Source of the DNA: Acutalibacter sp.
GTDB taxonomy: Bacteria > Bacillota > Clostridia > Oscillospirales > Acutalibacteraceae
Assembly (NCBI GenBank): GCA_022801475.1
Contig: JAAWSH010000243.1
Span: 1 to 8,448, forward strand
DNA length: 8,448 bases
Direction of reading: 5' to 3'
The notes below the pieces were generated by a model. That model was not told where the DNA came from. It ran no database searches and saw only the letters and a list, made by a program, of their open reading frames with translations. Below are positions 1 through 5,845 of this stretch, in pieces. Positions within the stretch are counted from its first letter, which is position 1, and each line of letters opens with the position of its first letter. A program made the position numbers and the translations under genes.

Positions 1-229
1 GTTTTTTCCTTGAAGCTGGCCGCTTCTGGGCAAAAATCCGTCATTTCCTCTGTTTTCAAACAAGCTCTAACGATAAAATCTAACACCCTGGTGGGAACCG
101 TATTGGTGAAATCAAAATGGGCGTATCGAAAAGAGCGCGCTGGCTATGCTGGCGGTTACCACCCAGGCAGGGCGGGGCTGTGCCCGGCTCCGCGAAGAAG
201 GTCCAGCGCTTGCGCTGGAAAAAAGACCT
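1..229. other. Leader region with GC-rich hairpins, no convincing gene
   Basis: An open frame runs through 10-285, but it needs a TTG start at 10, has no ribosome site, reads through the promoter at 230-257 and gives a low-complexity Arg/Ala/Gly-rich peptide, so I do not call it. Two hairpins can be drawn. One pairs 172-178 with 187-193 (7 pairs, one G-U). The other has an outer stem 198-203/225-230, an inner stem 204-208/213-217 and an A-rich bulge at 218-224. Neither is followed by a T-run, so they are not ordinary terminators of a gene to the left. Confidence 0.4.
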
Positions 230-257
230 TTTACATTTTGGCTATTTGTGGTATAAT
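230..257 (+). promoter_or_regulatory. Sigma-A promoter of the zinc-ribbon gene
   Basis: TTTACA (230-235) and TATAAT (252-257) are separated by 16 bases. Transcription would begin near 264, leaving a leader of about 30 bases before the ATG at 293. A weak ribosome site AAAGGA (274-279) lies 13 bases before that ATG. The -35 box abuts the end of the hairpin at 198-230. Confidence 0.8.
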
Positions 258-292
258 GAGGATACTATCTTGTAAAGGAATGTGATCCATCC

Positions 293-1219
293 ATGAAATG
301 TCCCCAATGTGGATATACGGTGCGCAAAGGTAACTTCTGCCCTAACTGTGGGACCAAGTTCCTGCGGGCCAAATACTGCCGCAACTGTGAGGAAATTATT
401 GACGCAAACGCAGAGGTATGCCCCTTCTGCAACGCTTCCCAGCAGTCCCCCGCCCCAGTGTTCCAGTGGTGGTACGCCCTGGTACTGGCCGGGGTACTGC
501 TTGTGGGCATTGCCGCCGGTATTGGCATTCATATGGCGGTTTCCGCTCAGGCTCTGCCCCAGGACACCGGGGCCTCGCTGCCCTCTCTTCAAGTGGACCC
601 AAACCCGGACTATGAAGTTACCTACCAGCGGGACTGGGTCTACCGGGATGTGCTGGACGATATTTGCTGCTATGCCCTGGTGGAGGTGGAGAACACAGGC
701 AATGTAAACCTGCGGCTGGGCCGGGGGCAGTTCCAGTTCCGGAGCCCCCAGGGGGAGAAGATTACCACCTACCACGGGGTCTCCTCTTTCCCCAGTATTA
801 TCGCTCCGGGGGAAAAGGGCTACTTCTACTGTAACATGGGGGCGCTGAAGGACATGGACGAGAACACCCCCTATGTAATGACCCCGCAGTTGACCCTGGA
901 AGAGACCAGCCAAGACCCTCACAGCTACCCAGTGGCCGGGGTGGAAAAGGTGTCGGGAGACCTGTTCGCCCCCTGGCACCTGGACGGATGGGTGAAAAAC
1001 GACGGCCAGGAACTTTTGGAAACCCTGCAAGTGGACTGCTTGATTTTTGATGAGGAGAGCAAGCCTTTGGCTGTGTGCGGCGCGATGCTGCAGGAGGTAA
1101 AGGCGGGAGAAAGCGCCCGATTTGCGGTAAGTTCTGTGCTTTTGGGGGACATGGACCTGACTTTGGAGGATGTGAAGGAGTACCAGTTTTTTGCCTATGA
1201 CCCCTCAGCTGGAAAGTAG
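293..1219 (+). CDS. Double zinc-ribbon single-pass membrane protein with FxLYD-like extracellular part
   Basis: Predicted 308-residue protein of unknown specific role. Two N-terminal zinc ribbons are plain: C3-x2-C6 with C16-x2-C19, and C29-x2-C32 with C43-x2-C46. These are followed by one hydrophobic segment at about residues 60-84. The remaining roughly 220 residues should lie outside the cell. They contain two beta-rich stretches (about 100-200 and 215-300) whose spacing of G-x-V-x-N and F-D/Y patterns recalls FxLYD-type domains found in clostridial surface proteins. That match is by eye and tentative. The Cys-rich head would sit in the cytoplasm, possibly contacting a partner. The gene stands alone with its own promoter and a shared terminator at 1302-1333. 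The start at 293 is chosen because the first CxxC begins two residues in and the promoter lies just upstream. Confidence 0.8.
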   Translation: MKCPQCGYTVRKGNFCPNCGTKFLRAKYCRNCEEIIDANAEVCPFCNASQQSPAPVFQWWYALVLAGVLLVGIAAGIGIHMAVSAQALPQDTGASLPSLQVDPNPDYEVTYQRDWVYRDVLDDICCYALVEVENTGNVNLRLGRGQFQFRSPQGEKITTYHGVSSFPSIIAPGEKGYFYCNMGALKDMDENTPYVMTPQLTLEETSQDPHSYPVAGVEKVSGDLFAPWHLDGWVKNDGQELLETLQVDCLIFDEESKPLAVCGAMLQEVKAGESARFAVSSVLLGDMDLTLEDVKEYQFFAYDPSAGK

Positions 1220-1301
1220 ACCGCTGTACATAGAGCCCAGCCATTTGGCCCGGCAAAAAAGTCTGGCCCACTGAATGATTCTGAAGGCTCTTGGCCAGCA
1301 A

Positions 1302-1333
1302 AAAGCTCCCCGCGGGATTTAGCGGGGAGCTTT
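1302..1333. terminator. Bidirectional rho-independent terminator
   Basis: A perfect 12-pair stem (1302-1313 with 1322-1333) closes an 8-base loop. On the + strand it is followed by TTTCGTTTTA. On the - strand the stem is followed by five T's (AAAAA at 1300-1304 on +). It lies between the convergent zinc-ribbon gene and apbE and can end both transcripts. Confidence 0.93.
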
Positions 1334-1376
1334 CGTTTTATCCAGGATGTGCCGGGCTTAATGAAAAAAGCATGAA

Positions 1377-2393
1377 TTATAAGGGGTTGGTAAGGGTGAA
1401 CTTCTCCTTTAGAGGGCCGGTGGCGGTTATAACGCCCTTCTCGGTTACGAACACGCCCCCCGCGCCGAAGGCCTCCAGAAGCTGTATGCCCTTTTCCTGC
1501 CCCAGCACAAAACAGGCTGTAGCCAGGCCATCGCTAAGAGCCCCGCTCTCCATGTGCCAGACAGTGACAGACACCAGCCCGCTCTGGGCAGGATAGCCGG
1601 TGGCAGGATCCAGCAAATGGCAGTAGGTTTTGCCCTCTTGTTCGAAAAACTTTTCATAGCTGCCGGAGGTGGACACAAAACCGCCCTCTAGGCGCAATAC
1701 CCCCAAGGAGCCTACGCCCTCTGGGTCCCGGACGCTCACCTGCCAGGGGGAGCCTCCGGGTTTTTGGCCCCACAGCCCCACGCTGCCGCCCACAGCCACC
1801 ACGGCGGCCTGTACGCCCTTTTCCTGGTAACAGGCCACAGCGGCGTCGCAGGCCGCGCCTTTACCCACCGCGCCCAGGTCCGCCTGCATCCCGGCCTGCT
1901 GAAGACTGGCCCGGCCCTCTTCTGCCAGGTCCAGGGCGCGGTAGTCCACCAGGGCCAGGGCCTCTGCCAGCTCTTTTTCGCCGGGCAGGCGGGGGCTTCC
2001 GTCAAAATCCCACAGGCGGGTTAGGGGACCCAGGGTGGGGTCCAGGGCCCCGCCGCTTTTTTCGCTGATGAGAAGGGCCTGCCCCAGCACAGCCGCCGCC
2101 TGGGGGGAGAGCATCACCCCGCCGCTGCCCCCCGCCGCCTGGTTCAGCTGGGCGATGGAGCCCTGCCGCCGCCAAGAGATTTCGTTTTCCAGGGCAGCCA
2201 CAGCCTCGCTGGCCTCTTGGGCGGCGGTTTCTTCCCCGCCCCATAGGCTTTGCTGCATATAGGATCCCATGGCAAAGGTCTCCAGCCGCTTTGGCTCAGG
2301 TTCTTTGTGCCAGTATAGGGCCGCCGCGCCGCCCACCAGCAGGAAAAACAGGAGGCCCGCCAAAATCCGGCGGGCCGTAAACTTCTCTTTCAT
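1377..2393 (-). CDS. apbE: FAD:protein FMN transferase (ApbE family), membrane-anchored
   Basis: Predicted 338 residues. ApbE enzymes use FAD and Mg2+ to attach FMN to Thr/Ser of target proteins, usually on the outer face of the membrane. Family motifs appear in order: AMGS (41-44), LDPTLGPL (117-124), DLGAVGKG (172-179), VAVGGS (199-204), STSGSYEKFF (241-250), HLLDPATGYP (259-268) and DGLATA (288-293), whose Asp and Thr normally bind Mg2+. The N-terminus (ARR then hydrophobic about 10-27) is a signal or membrane anchor. There is no lipobox Cys, although many Gram-positive relatives are lipoproteins. The usual GGN motif reads GGS here. The ATG overlaps the stop of the upstream kinase-like gene by 4 bases, which implies translational coupling. 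No flavinylation target (for example RnfG/NqrC or an FMN-bind protein) is visible in the window. Confidence 0.93.
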   Translation of the reverse strand: MKEKFTARRILAGLLFFLLVGGAAALYWHKEPEPKRLETFAMGSYMQQSLWGGEETAAQEASEAVAALENEISWRRQGSIAQLNQAAGGSGGVMLSPQAAAVLGQALLISEKSGGALDPTLGPLTRLWDFDGSPRLPGEKELAEALALVDYRALDLAEEGRASLQQAGMQADLGAVGKGAACDAAVACYQEKGVQAAVVAVGGSVGLWGQKPGGSPWQVSVRDPEGVGSLGVLRLEGGFVSTSGSYEKFFEQEGKTYCHLLDPATGYPAQSGLVSVTVWHMESGALSDGLATACFVLGQEKGIQLLEAFGAGGVFVTEKGVITATGPLKEKFTLTNPL

Positions 2394-3007
2394 CTGTCCA
2401 GCTTCCGGGCGGCGTCCAGCAGCAGATCTACCGTGTCGTCAATGCTGAACCGGGAGGTGTCGATGGAGATGTCGTAATTTTGCAGGTCGTCCCAGCGCTT
2501 GTTGGAATAGAAGTTATAGTAATTGGCCCGCTGTTTATCCTTTTTAGTGACAAAGTCTGTCGCTTTCCTTTCTTCGCAGTCCTTTTTTTCAATGGAGCGG
2601 CGGACCCGGCTCTCCTTGTTGGCGTGAATAAACACGTTTAGGCAGTTGGGGTGCTCCCGCAGGATATAGTCCGCGCAGCGGCCAATCACCACACAGGGCC
2701 CTTCTGCGGCGGCTTTTTTGATAATATCGGACTGGATGATAAAGAGCTTGTCGTTAATAGGCATTTCGTTGATGCCGGGCACCCGGGCCCCAAAGGAATA
2801 ATTGCCCATGACCATGGAGTACAAAAGGCTGCTGGTGGCCTTTTCGTCCGCATGGGCGAACACCTCTTCTGAAAGGCCGCTCTGCTTGGCGGCCATGGCG
2901 ATGAGGGCCTTGTCATAAAAGGGCACGTTCAGCTGGCGGGCCAGCCGCTCGCCCACCTCGTGGCCTCCGCTTCCAAACTGGCGGGAGATTGTAATGACTG
3001 GCAGCAT
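2390..3007 (-). CDS. Cytidylate kinase-like (Cytidylate_kin2/AAK26-type) family protein
   Basis: Predicted 205 residues with the form of the cytidylate kinase-like family common in Clostridia. It starts with ITISRQFGSGGHEVG (5-19), a glycine-rich nucleotide-binding loop. Then come a FYDK motif (30-33), a VVIGRCADYIL segment (107-115) and NVFIHA (124-129), followed by an Arg/Lys-rich lid-like stretch (131-172). The loop lacks the classical GK[ST] lysine, so true CMP kinase activity is uncertain. The real housekeeping Cmk has a different loop and is usually larger. The substrate is unknown. The start at 3007 is fixed by a perfect ribosome site. It is the first gene of an operon with apbE, overlapping it by 4 bases. 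Confidence 0.88.
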   Translation of the reverse strand: MLPVITISRQFGSGGHEVGERLARQLNVPFYDKALIAMAAKQSGLSEEVFAHADEKATSSLLYSMVMGNYSFGARVPGINEMPINDKLFIIQSDIIKKAAAEGPCVVIGRCADYILREHPNCLNVFIHANKESRVRRSIEKKDCEERKATDFVTKKDKQRANYYNFYSNKRWDDLQNYDISIDTSRFSIDDTVDLLLDAARKLDR

Positions 3008-3015
3008 GATGATAT

Positions 3016-3024
3016 CCTCCTTTT
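3016..3024 (-). promoter_or_regulatory. Strong ribosome binding site of the kinase-like gene
   Basis: Read on the minus strand this is AAAAGGAGG, 8 bases before the ATG at 3007. It settles that start and suggests efficient translation of the operon. Confidence 0.9.
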
Positions 3025-3090
3025 ATGTTCATAAAGTATAGTAACTTGAATAACAGCATAAGGGTTTATGGGTAATTTATCTATAAATAT

Positions 3091-3119
3091 ACTATAACGC
3101 ATTTCCAGGGAAAAGTCAA
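3091..3119 (-). promoter_or_regulatory. Promoter of the kinase-like/apbE operon
   Basis: On the minus strand TTGACT (3119-3114) and TATAGT (3096-3091) are separated by 17 bases. Transcription should begin near 3084, giving an AT-rich leader of about 75 bases. It diverges from the purC promoter, with the two -35 boxes about 42 bases apart. Confidence 0.85.
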
Positions 3120-3136
3120 TATCATTTTTGGCCCCA

Positions 3137-3176
3137 GGGCGGTTTTGGATGAAAGGCCCCCTTGCAAAAACCGCCC
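3137..3176. repeat. 10-base perfect inverted repeat between divergent promoters
   Basis: GGGCGGTTTT (3137-3146) and AAAACCGCCC (3167-3176) are exact reverse complements 20 bases apart, centre to centre 30. The right half starts on the last base of the purC -35 box and fills much of its spacer. Neither predicted transcript includes it, so it would act as DNA, for example as an operator. No regulator is identified. Confidence 0.6.
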
Positions 3177-3190
3177 GGATACGCTATACT
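3162..3190 (+). promoter_or_regulatory. Promoter of the purC operon
   Basis: TTGCAA (3162-3167) and TATACT (3185-3190) are 17 bases apart. Transcription near 3197 leaves a leader of about 34 bases, which rules out any purC start upstream of 3231 and leaves no room for a purine riboswitch. Confidence 0.8.
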
Positions 3191-3230
3191 AGATAAAAAA
3201 TCTCACATACAGAAAGGGCGGCTATTTATT

Positions 3231-4079
3231 ATGGAAAAGCTCATTAGCGGTAAGGTCCGAGAGGTCTACCAGGTGACACCGGACCAGCTGGCCATTGTTA
3301 CCACAGACCGGGTCTCGGCCTTTGACGTAATCCTCCCCACCCCCATTACGGACAAGGGCCGGGTTCTTAACGACCTATCCTCCTTCTGGTTTCGCTATAC
3401 CCAGGATATTGTGCCCAACCACATGGTCTCTGAAAACCCGGAGGACATGCCCCCCGAGCTGCGGGGCCAGGACTTCCAGGGGCGCACCATTCTGGTGAAA
3501 AAGCTGAAGATGCTGCCCTTTGAATTCATTGTGCGGGGGTACCTGTTTGGCTCTATGTGGAAGGCTTACCAAAAGGACGGAACCTTTTGCGGCACAGCGC
3601 TGCCCGCTGGCATGCAGCTGGCCCAGCGGCTGGAAAAGCCCATCTTTACCCCCTCCACAAAGGCTTCTGCCGGCCACGACGAGAATGTCTCGGTAGACTA
3701 TGTGGCGGAAAAGTTGGGCGCCGAAATGGCTAAAAAGCTGGAGGACACAGCCCTGGCCCTGTACAAGCGCTGTTTTGACTACGCCTACGAGCGGGGCATT
3801 ATTATAGCGGACACCAAGGTGGAGTTCGGCCTGGACCAAGAGGGCGGGCTGGTGCTGGCCGACGAGGTGTTTACCCCGGACTCCAGCCGCTTCTGGAGCC
3901 GGGAGGCCTACCAGGTGGGGACATCCCCGGAAAGTTTCGACAAGCAGTTCTTGCGGGACTGGCTGACCGAAAAGGGCTTTGCGGGCCAAGACCCTGGGCC
4001 CGAGATTCCCGCCGAAGTGGTGGCAAAGACCCGGGAAAAGTACCTGGAGTGCCGGCAGCGGCTGGTTCCCCAGGCATAA
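3231..4079 (+). CDS. purC: Phosphoribosylaminoimidazole-succinocarboxamide synthase (SAICAR synthetase)
   Basis: Predicted 282 residues. The enzyme joins aspartate to CAIR using ATP to form SAICAR in de novo purine synthesis, in the cytosol. Both family signatures are present: LPFEFIVRGYLFGS (95-108) and IADTKVEFG (192-200). The ATP-site start SGKVREVY (6-13), DRVSAFD (26-32) and FTPSTKA..GHDENVS (139-154) are also intact. At 282 residues it is the longer form rather than the roughly 235-residue type. The frame is open further upstream to 3162, but those codons overlap the promoter, so ATG 3231 is chosen, with a ribosome site GAAAGGG (3212-3218) 12 bases ahead. The stop codon overlaps the ribosome site of dtd, so the two genes are co-transcribed. 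No other pur genes are in the window, so purC is separated from any pur cluster here. Confidence 0.96.
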   Translation: MEKLISGKVREVYQVTPDQLAIVTTDRVSAFDVILPTPITDKGRVLNDLSSFWFRYTQDIVPNHMVSENPEDMPPELRGQDFQGRTILVKKLKMLPFEFIVRGYLFGSMWKAYQKDGTFCGTALPAGMQLAQRLEKPIFTPSTKASAGHDENVSVDYVAEKLGAEMAKKLEDTALALYKRCFDYAYERGIIIADTKVEFGLDQEGGLVLADEVFTPDSSRFWSREAYQVGTSPESFDKQFLRDWLTEKGFAGQDPGPEIPAEVVAKTREKYLECRQRLVPQA

Positions 4080-4084
4080 GGAGG
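4078..4084 (+). promoter_or_regulatory. Ribosome binding site of dtd inside the purC stop
   Basis: AAGGAGG begins within the purC TAA (4077-4079) and lies 6 bases before ATG 4091. It decides that start over the in-frame ATG at 4049, which lies inside purC and would add 14 unrelated residues. Confidence 0.88.
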
Positions 4085-4090
4085 CTTCCC

Positions 4091-4537
4091 ATGCGCGCGG
4101 TGGTGCAGCGGGCCGCCTCGGCGGCGGTAAGTATTAACGGAGGCCAGCCCCGGCAGATGGGCTCGGGTCTGGTGGTGTTTTTGGGTGTGGTGAAGGGCGA
4201 CGGCCTGGAAGAGGTCCGGCGCTTGGTTGAAAAGATCTGGGGCCTGCGGGTGTTTTCCGATGAGGAGGGCAAGATGAACCTCTCTCTGGATCAGACAGGG
4301 GGCTCGCTGATGGTGATTTCCAACTTTACCCTAGGCACAGACTGCAAAAAGGGGCGGCGTCCTTCCTTTGATCTGGCCGCACCCCCGGACCTGGCAGAAC
4401 CCCTTTATAAAGATTTTGTGGCCAGGGCCCAGGCCCTGGGGGCCACGGTGGTAACTGGGGAATTTGGCGCGGAGATGCGGGTGCTGGTGGAGAACGACGG
4501 GCCGGTGACCCTGATACTGGATACGGACAAGCTATAG
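4091..4537 (+). CDS. dtd: D-aminoacyl-tRNA deacylase
   Basis: Predicted 148 residues, the usual DTD length. It hydrolyses D-amino acids wrongly attached to tRNA (also Gly-tRNA(Ala)) and acts as a proofreading enzyme in the cytosol. The sequence starts MRAVVQRA, has LVVFLGV at 27-33, KIWGLRVF at 48-55, the active-site motif SNFTL at 77-81, KKGRRPSF at 86-93, and the Gly-cisPro motif NDGPVT at 135-140. The active-site motif is usually SQFTL, so Asn78 replaces Gln, while Ser77 and Phe79 are kept. It is the second gene of the purC operon, 11 bases after the purC stop. Confidence 0.95.
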   Translation: MRAVVQRAASAAVSINGGQPRQMGSGLVVFLGVVKGDGLEEVRRLVEKIWGLRVFSDEEGKMNLSLDQTGGSLMVISNFTLGTDCKKGRRPSFDLAAPPDLAEPLYKDFVARAQALGATVVTGEFGAEMRVLVENDGPVTLILDTDKL

Positions 4538-4594
4538 GCTGGCGGATGCTGGGCCTGGATACAGGGGGATTCCCCTTAAGAAAGGAAAAATACC

Positions 4595-5497
4595 ATGAAC
4601 CTAAATTTTTTGGAGAGCTTTATGGAGCGCACCGGGTTTCCACCAGAGGCCGGGGAAGCCTTTATGCGGGCCGGGGACCAGCTGCGCCGGGGCGGCTGGG
4701 AGGAAGCCATGGACGGGGTGGTGGAATTCTTTTATGAAAACGACTTCTCTGTGGCAACGACCCAGCCGCTTATTGACGATCTGGCCCAAAGCTCTGGCCT
4801 TTCCCCCTACACCTTATGGGAGCTGGCGCTGATTTTTGCCGCAGAGACCGCCCGGACCGCTTACCTGGAGCGGGGCGTCAGCGAAGTGATCTTCTACGAT
4901 ACCTTCTGCGACCTGCGCTACAAGGCCCTGGAGTGCAAGCGGGTGAAGGGAGTATGGGGCAATTTTGTGGCCTTTTGGTACCCCATTTTCTACACCTGCG
5001 ATATTGTAAAGCTGGGCCGCTTGGAATATGAAAACAGCGTGTACAGCGGACCGGCTTTTCAGGGGAAAGGCTTTTCGCTAAAGCCTGGGGACCGGGTGAA
5101 GAGCATCCACATTCCCTCCAGCGGGGAGCCCTTTGACCAGCAGGCCCGGCTGGAATCTTACCGGAAAGCCTATCAATTCTTTCAAGAAGAGCTGGCGGGC
5201 GGGCCATTGGTGTGCATATGCCATTCCTGGCTTTTATACCCCGAGTACCGGAACGTGCTGCCGGAGGGGTCCAATATCCTAAGCTTTATGGAAGATTTCC
5301 ACATTCTAAAGGCAGAGGACAGCCCGATGGACGACGCATGGCGGGTGTTTGGTGCGTCCGGAGAGGGGTCCGCGGAACACTGGCCCCAAGAGACCCGGAT
5401 GCAGCGGGCGTTCCGGTCCCACGTGCTGGCCGGGGGAAAAACCGGCAGTGCCCTGGGCGTGCTGGCCTTTGACGGGGAAAAACTGCTGTATAGTTAA
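4595..5497 (+). CDS. Acyltransferase-like protein (probable NAT_N/GNAT_C two-domain family)
   Basis: Predicted 300 residues. I recognise it as resembling the two-domain N-acyltransferase-like proteins (NAT_N plus GNAT_C) of gut Clostridia, whose substrates are not known. Residues about 1-110 are helical with many acidic and aromatic residues. The C-terminal part (about 125-290) has a LGRLEYE motif (140-146), VKSIHIPSSGEPF (168-180), a SYRKAYQFF helix (188-196), a VCICHSWLLYP strand and loop (206-216), and MEDFHILKAED (232-242). No signal peptide or membrane segment is seen, so it should be cytosolic. Ribosome site AAAGGA (4581-4586) lies 8 bases before the ATG. The 57-base gap after dtd has no clear promoter or terminator, so it probably ends the purC operon. 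Family assignment is from memory of motif order, not from a search. Confidence 0.72.
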   Translation: MNLNFLESFMERTGFPPEAGEAFMRAGDQLRRGGWEEAMDGVVEFFYENDFSVATTQPLIDDLAQSSGLSPYTLWELALIFAAETARTAYLERGVSEVIFYDTFCDLRYKALECKRVKGVWGNFVAFWYPIFYTCDIVKLGRLEYENSVYSGPAFQGKGFSLKPGDRVKSIHIPSSGEPFDQQARLESYRKAYQFFQEELAGGPLVCICHSWLLYPEYRNVLPEGSNILSFMEDFHILKAEDSPMDDAWRVFGASGEGSAEHWPQETRMQRAFRSHVLAGGKTGSALGVLAFDGEKLLYS

Positions 5498-5504
5498 CGC
5501 GGTT

Positions 5505-5529
5505 CAAAAGAGGTATTTCACCTCTTTTG
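5505..5529 (+). terminator. Candidate terminator after the acyltransferase gene
   Basis: A 10-pair perfect stem (5505-5514 with 5520-5529) closes a 5-base loop just 8 bases after the stop. The 3' arm ends in TTTT, so it can form as a 5-pair GC-richer stem (5510-5514/5520-5524) with a T-run, flanked by an A-run on the other side. Hence it could work in both directions. The T-run is short. Confidence 0.6.
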
Positions 5530-5533
5530 GGCC

Positions 5534-5582
5534 GGGCAGCTTTGCTGCCCAGCTTAAAAATCGGCATGTACTGATTTTTAAG
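5534..5582. repeat. Two further back-to-back hairpins
   Basis: GGGCAGC (5534-5540) pairs with 5544-5550 across a 3-base loop. CTTAAAAATC (5553-5562) pairs exactly with 5573-5582 across a 10-base loop. With the hairpin at 5505-5529 they form three stems in 78 bases. No coding frame fits across them. Function not clear: read-through control, a processed 3' end or a mobile repeat are all possible. Confidence 0.6.
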
Positions 5583-5776
5583 TGCCTTTACTATAAGGGA
5601 GCGTCTGGGGGCTGTGGCCCTGTCATAATACGGGCTAAAGTACCGTGCATCAATTTTTTGCGCCTATCTGCATTTTTGCGGGTGGGCGCTGGTTTTTTTA
5701 TAATAATTAGCTTCTTGAAATGGTGGGATAAACAGCCGGGCCATCCTGGCGGACCCGCCCTTTTTCGCCAAATCCC
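5583..5776. other. Non-coding gap with one terminator-like hairpin
   Basis: No convincing gene. The stretch changes from GC-rich to AT-rich around 5693-5720. A 12-pair stem including wobble pairs (5660-5671 with 5678-5689, loop ATTTTT) is followed by TGG and seven T's (5693-5699), a plausible terminator. Overlapping it, TTGCGG (5676-5681) and TATAAT (5699-5704) sit 17 bases apart and could instead be a weak promoter. A short GGCG/CGCC stem at 5748-5759 is followed by five T's. Confidence 0.4.
5660..5699 (+). terminator. Terminator-like hairpin with T-run
   Basis: The stem pairs 5660-5671 with 5678-5689 (several G-U pairs) around a 6-base loop, then TGG and seven T's. It would be a second, downstream stop for the purC operon. 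Confidence is limited by the wobble pairs and the two G's before the T-run. Confidence 0.5.
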
Positions 5777-5805
5777 TTGCATTCTATTCAGGGGTTTGTT
5801 ATAAT
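5777..5805 (+). promoter_or_regulatory. Promoter of the lipoprotein gene
   Basis: TTGCAT (5777-5782) and TATAAT (5800-5805) are separated by 17 bases. Transcription near 5812 leaves a leader of about 65 bases to ATG 5879, containing a short hairpin with a T-run. Confidence 0.87.
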
Positions 5806-5824
5806 AAAAAAGTATTTGCGAACG

Positions 5825-5845
5825 CGCCCTTATGGGGCGGTTTTT
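5825..5845 (+). promoter_or_regulatory. Leader hairpin with T-run in the lipoprotein mRNA
   Basis: CGCCC (5825-5829) pairs with GGGCG (5835-5839) around TTATG, followed by G then TTTTT (5841-5845). It lies about 13 bases after the expected transcription start. It is shaped like a small terminator or attenuator, but a 5-pair stem is weak and no alternative anti-terminator pairing was found. Confidence 0.35.

Noticed and set aside
10..285. Open frame of 91 codons at the left edge
   Set aside because: TTG start, no ribosome site, crosses the promoter at 230-257 and gives a low-complexity peptide.
242..1030. Long antisense open frame across the zinc-ribbon gene
   Set aside because: A shadow frame in GC-rich coding DNA. 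No ribosome site or recognisable domain, while the + strand protein has clear CxxC pairs.
3028..3050. AT-rich dyad in the kinase-like operon leader
   Set aside because: The TTCA/TGAA and AAGT/ACTT pairs have different centres, so there is no single coherent palindrome.
3197..3230. Purine riboswitch or PurBox-type leader for purC
   Set aside because: The leader of about 34 bases is too short for a purine riboswitch, and no conserved aptamer core is seen.
3375..3989. 204-codon antisense frame in purC
   Set aside because: The purC motifs on the other strand are intact. The antisense frame arises from codon bias and has no domain.
4049..4090. Upstream in-frame ATG extending dtd
   Set aside because: It lies inside purC. 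The extra 14 residues are foreign to DTD, and the ribosome site at 4078-4084 serves ATG 4091.
4565..4575. Small hairpin GGGG-ATT-CCCC before the acyltransferase ribosome site
   Set aside because: Only four pairs with a three-base loop and no T-run. Too weak to call a regulator or terminator.
5349..5804. 151-codon + frame spanning the end of the acyltransferase gene and the hairpin gap
   Set aside because: It reads through the predicted terminators and the promoter -35 region, with no domain and no ribosome site.
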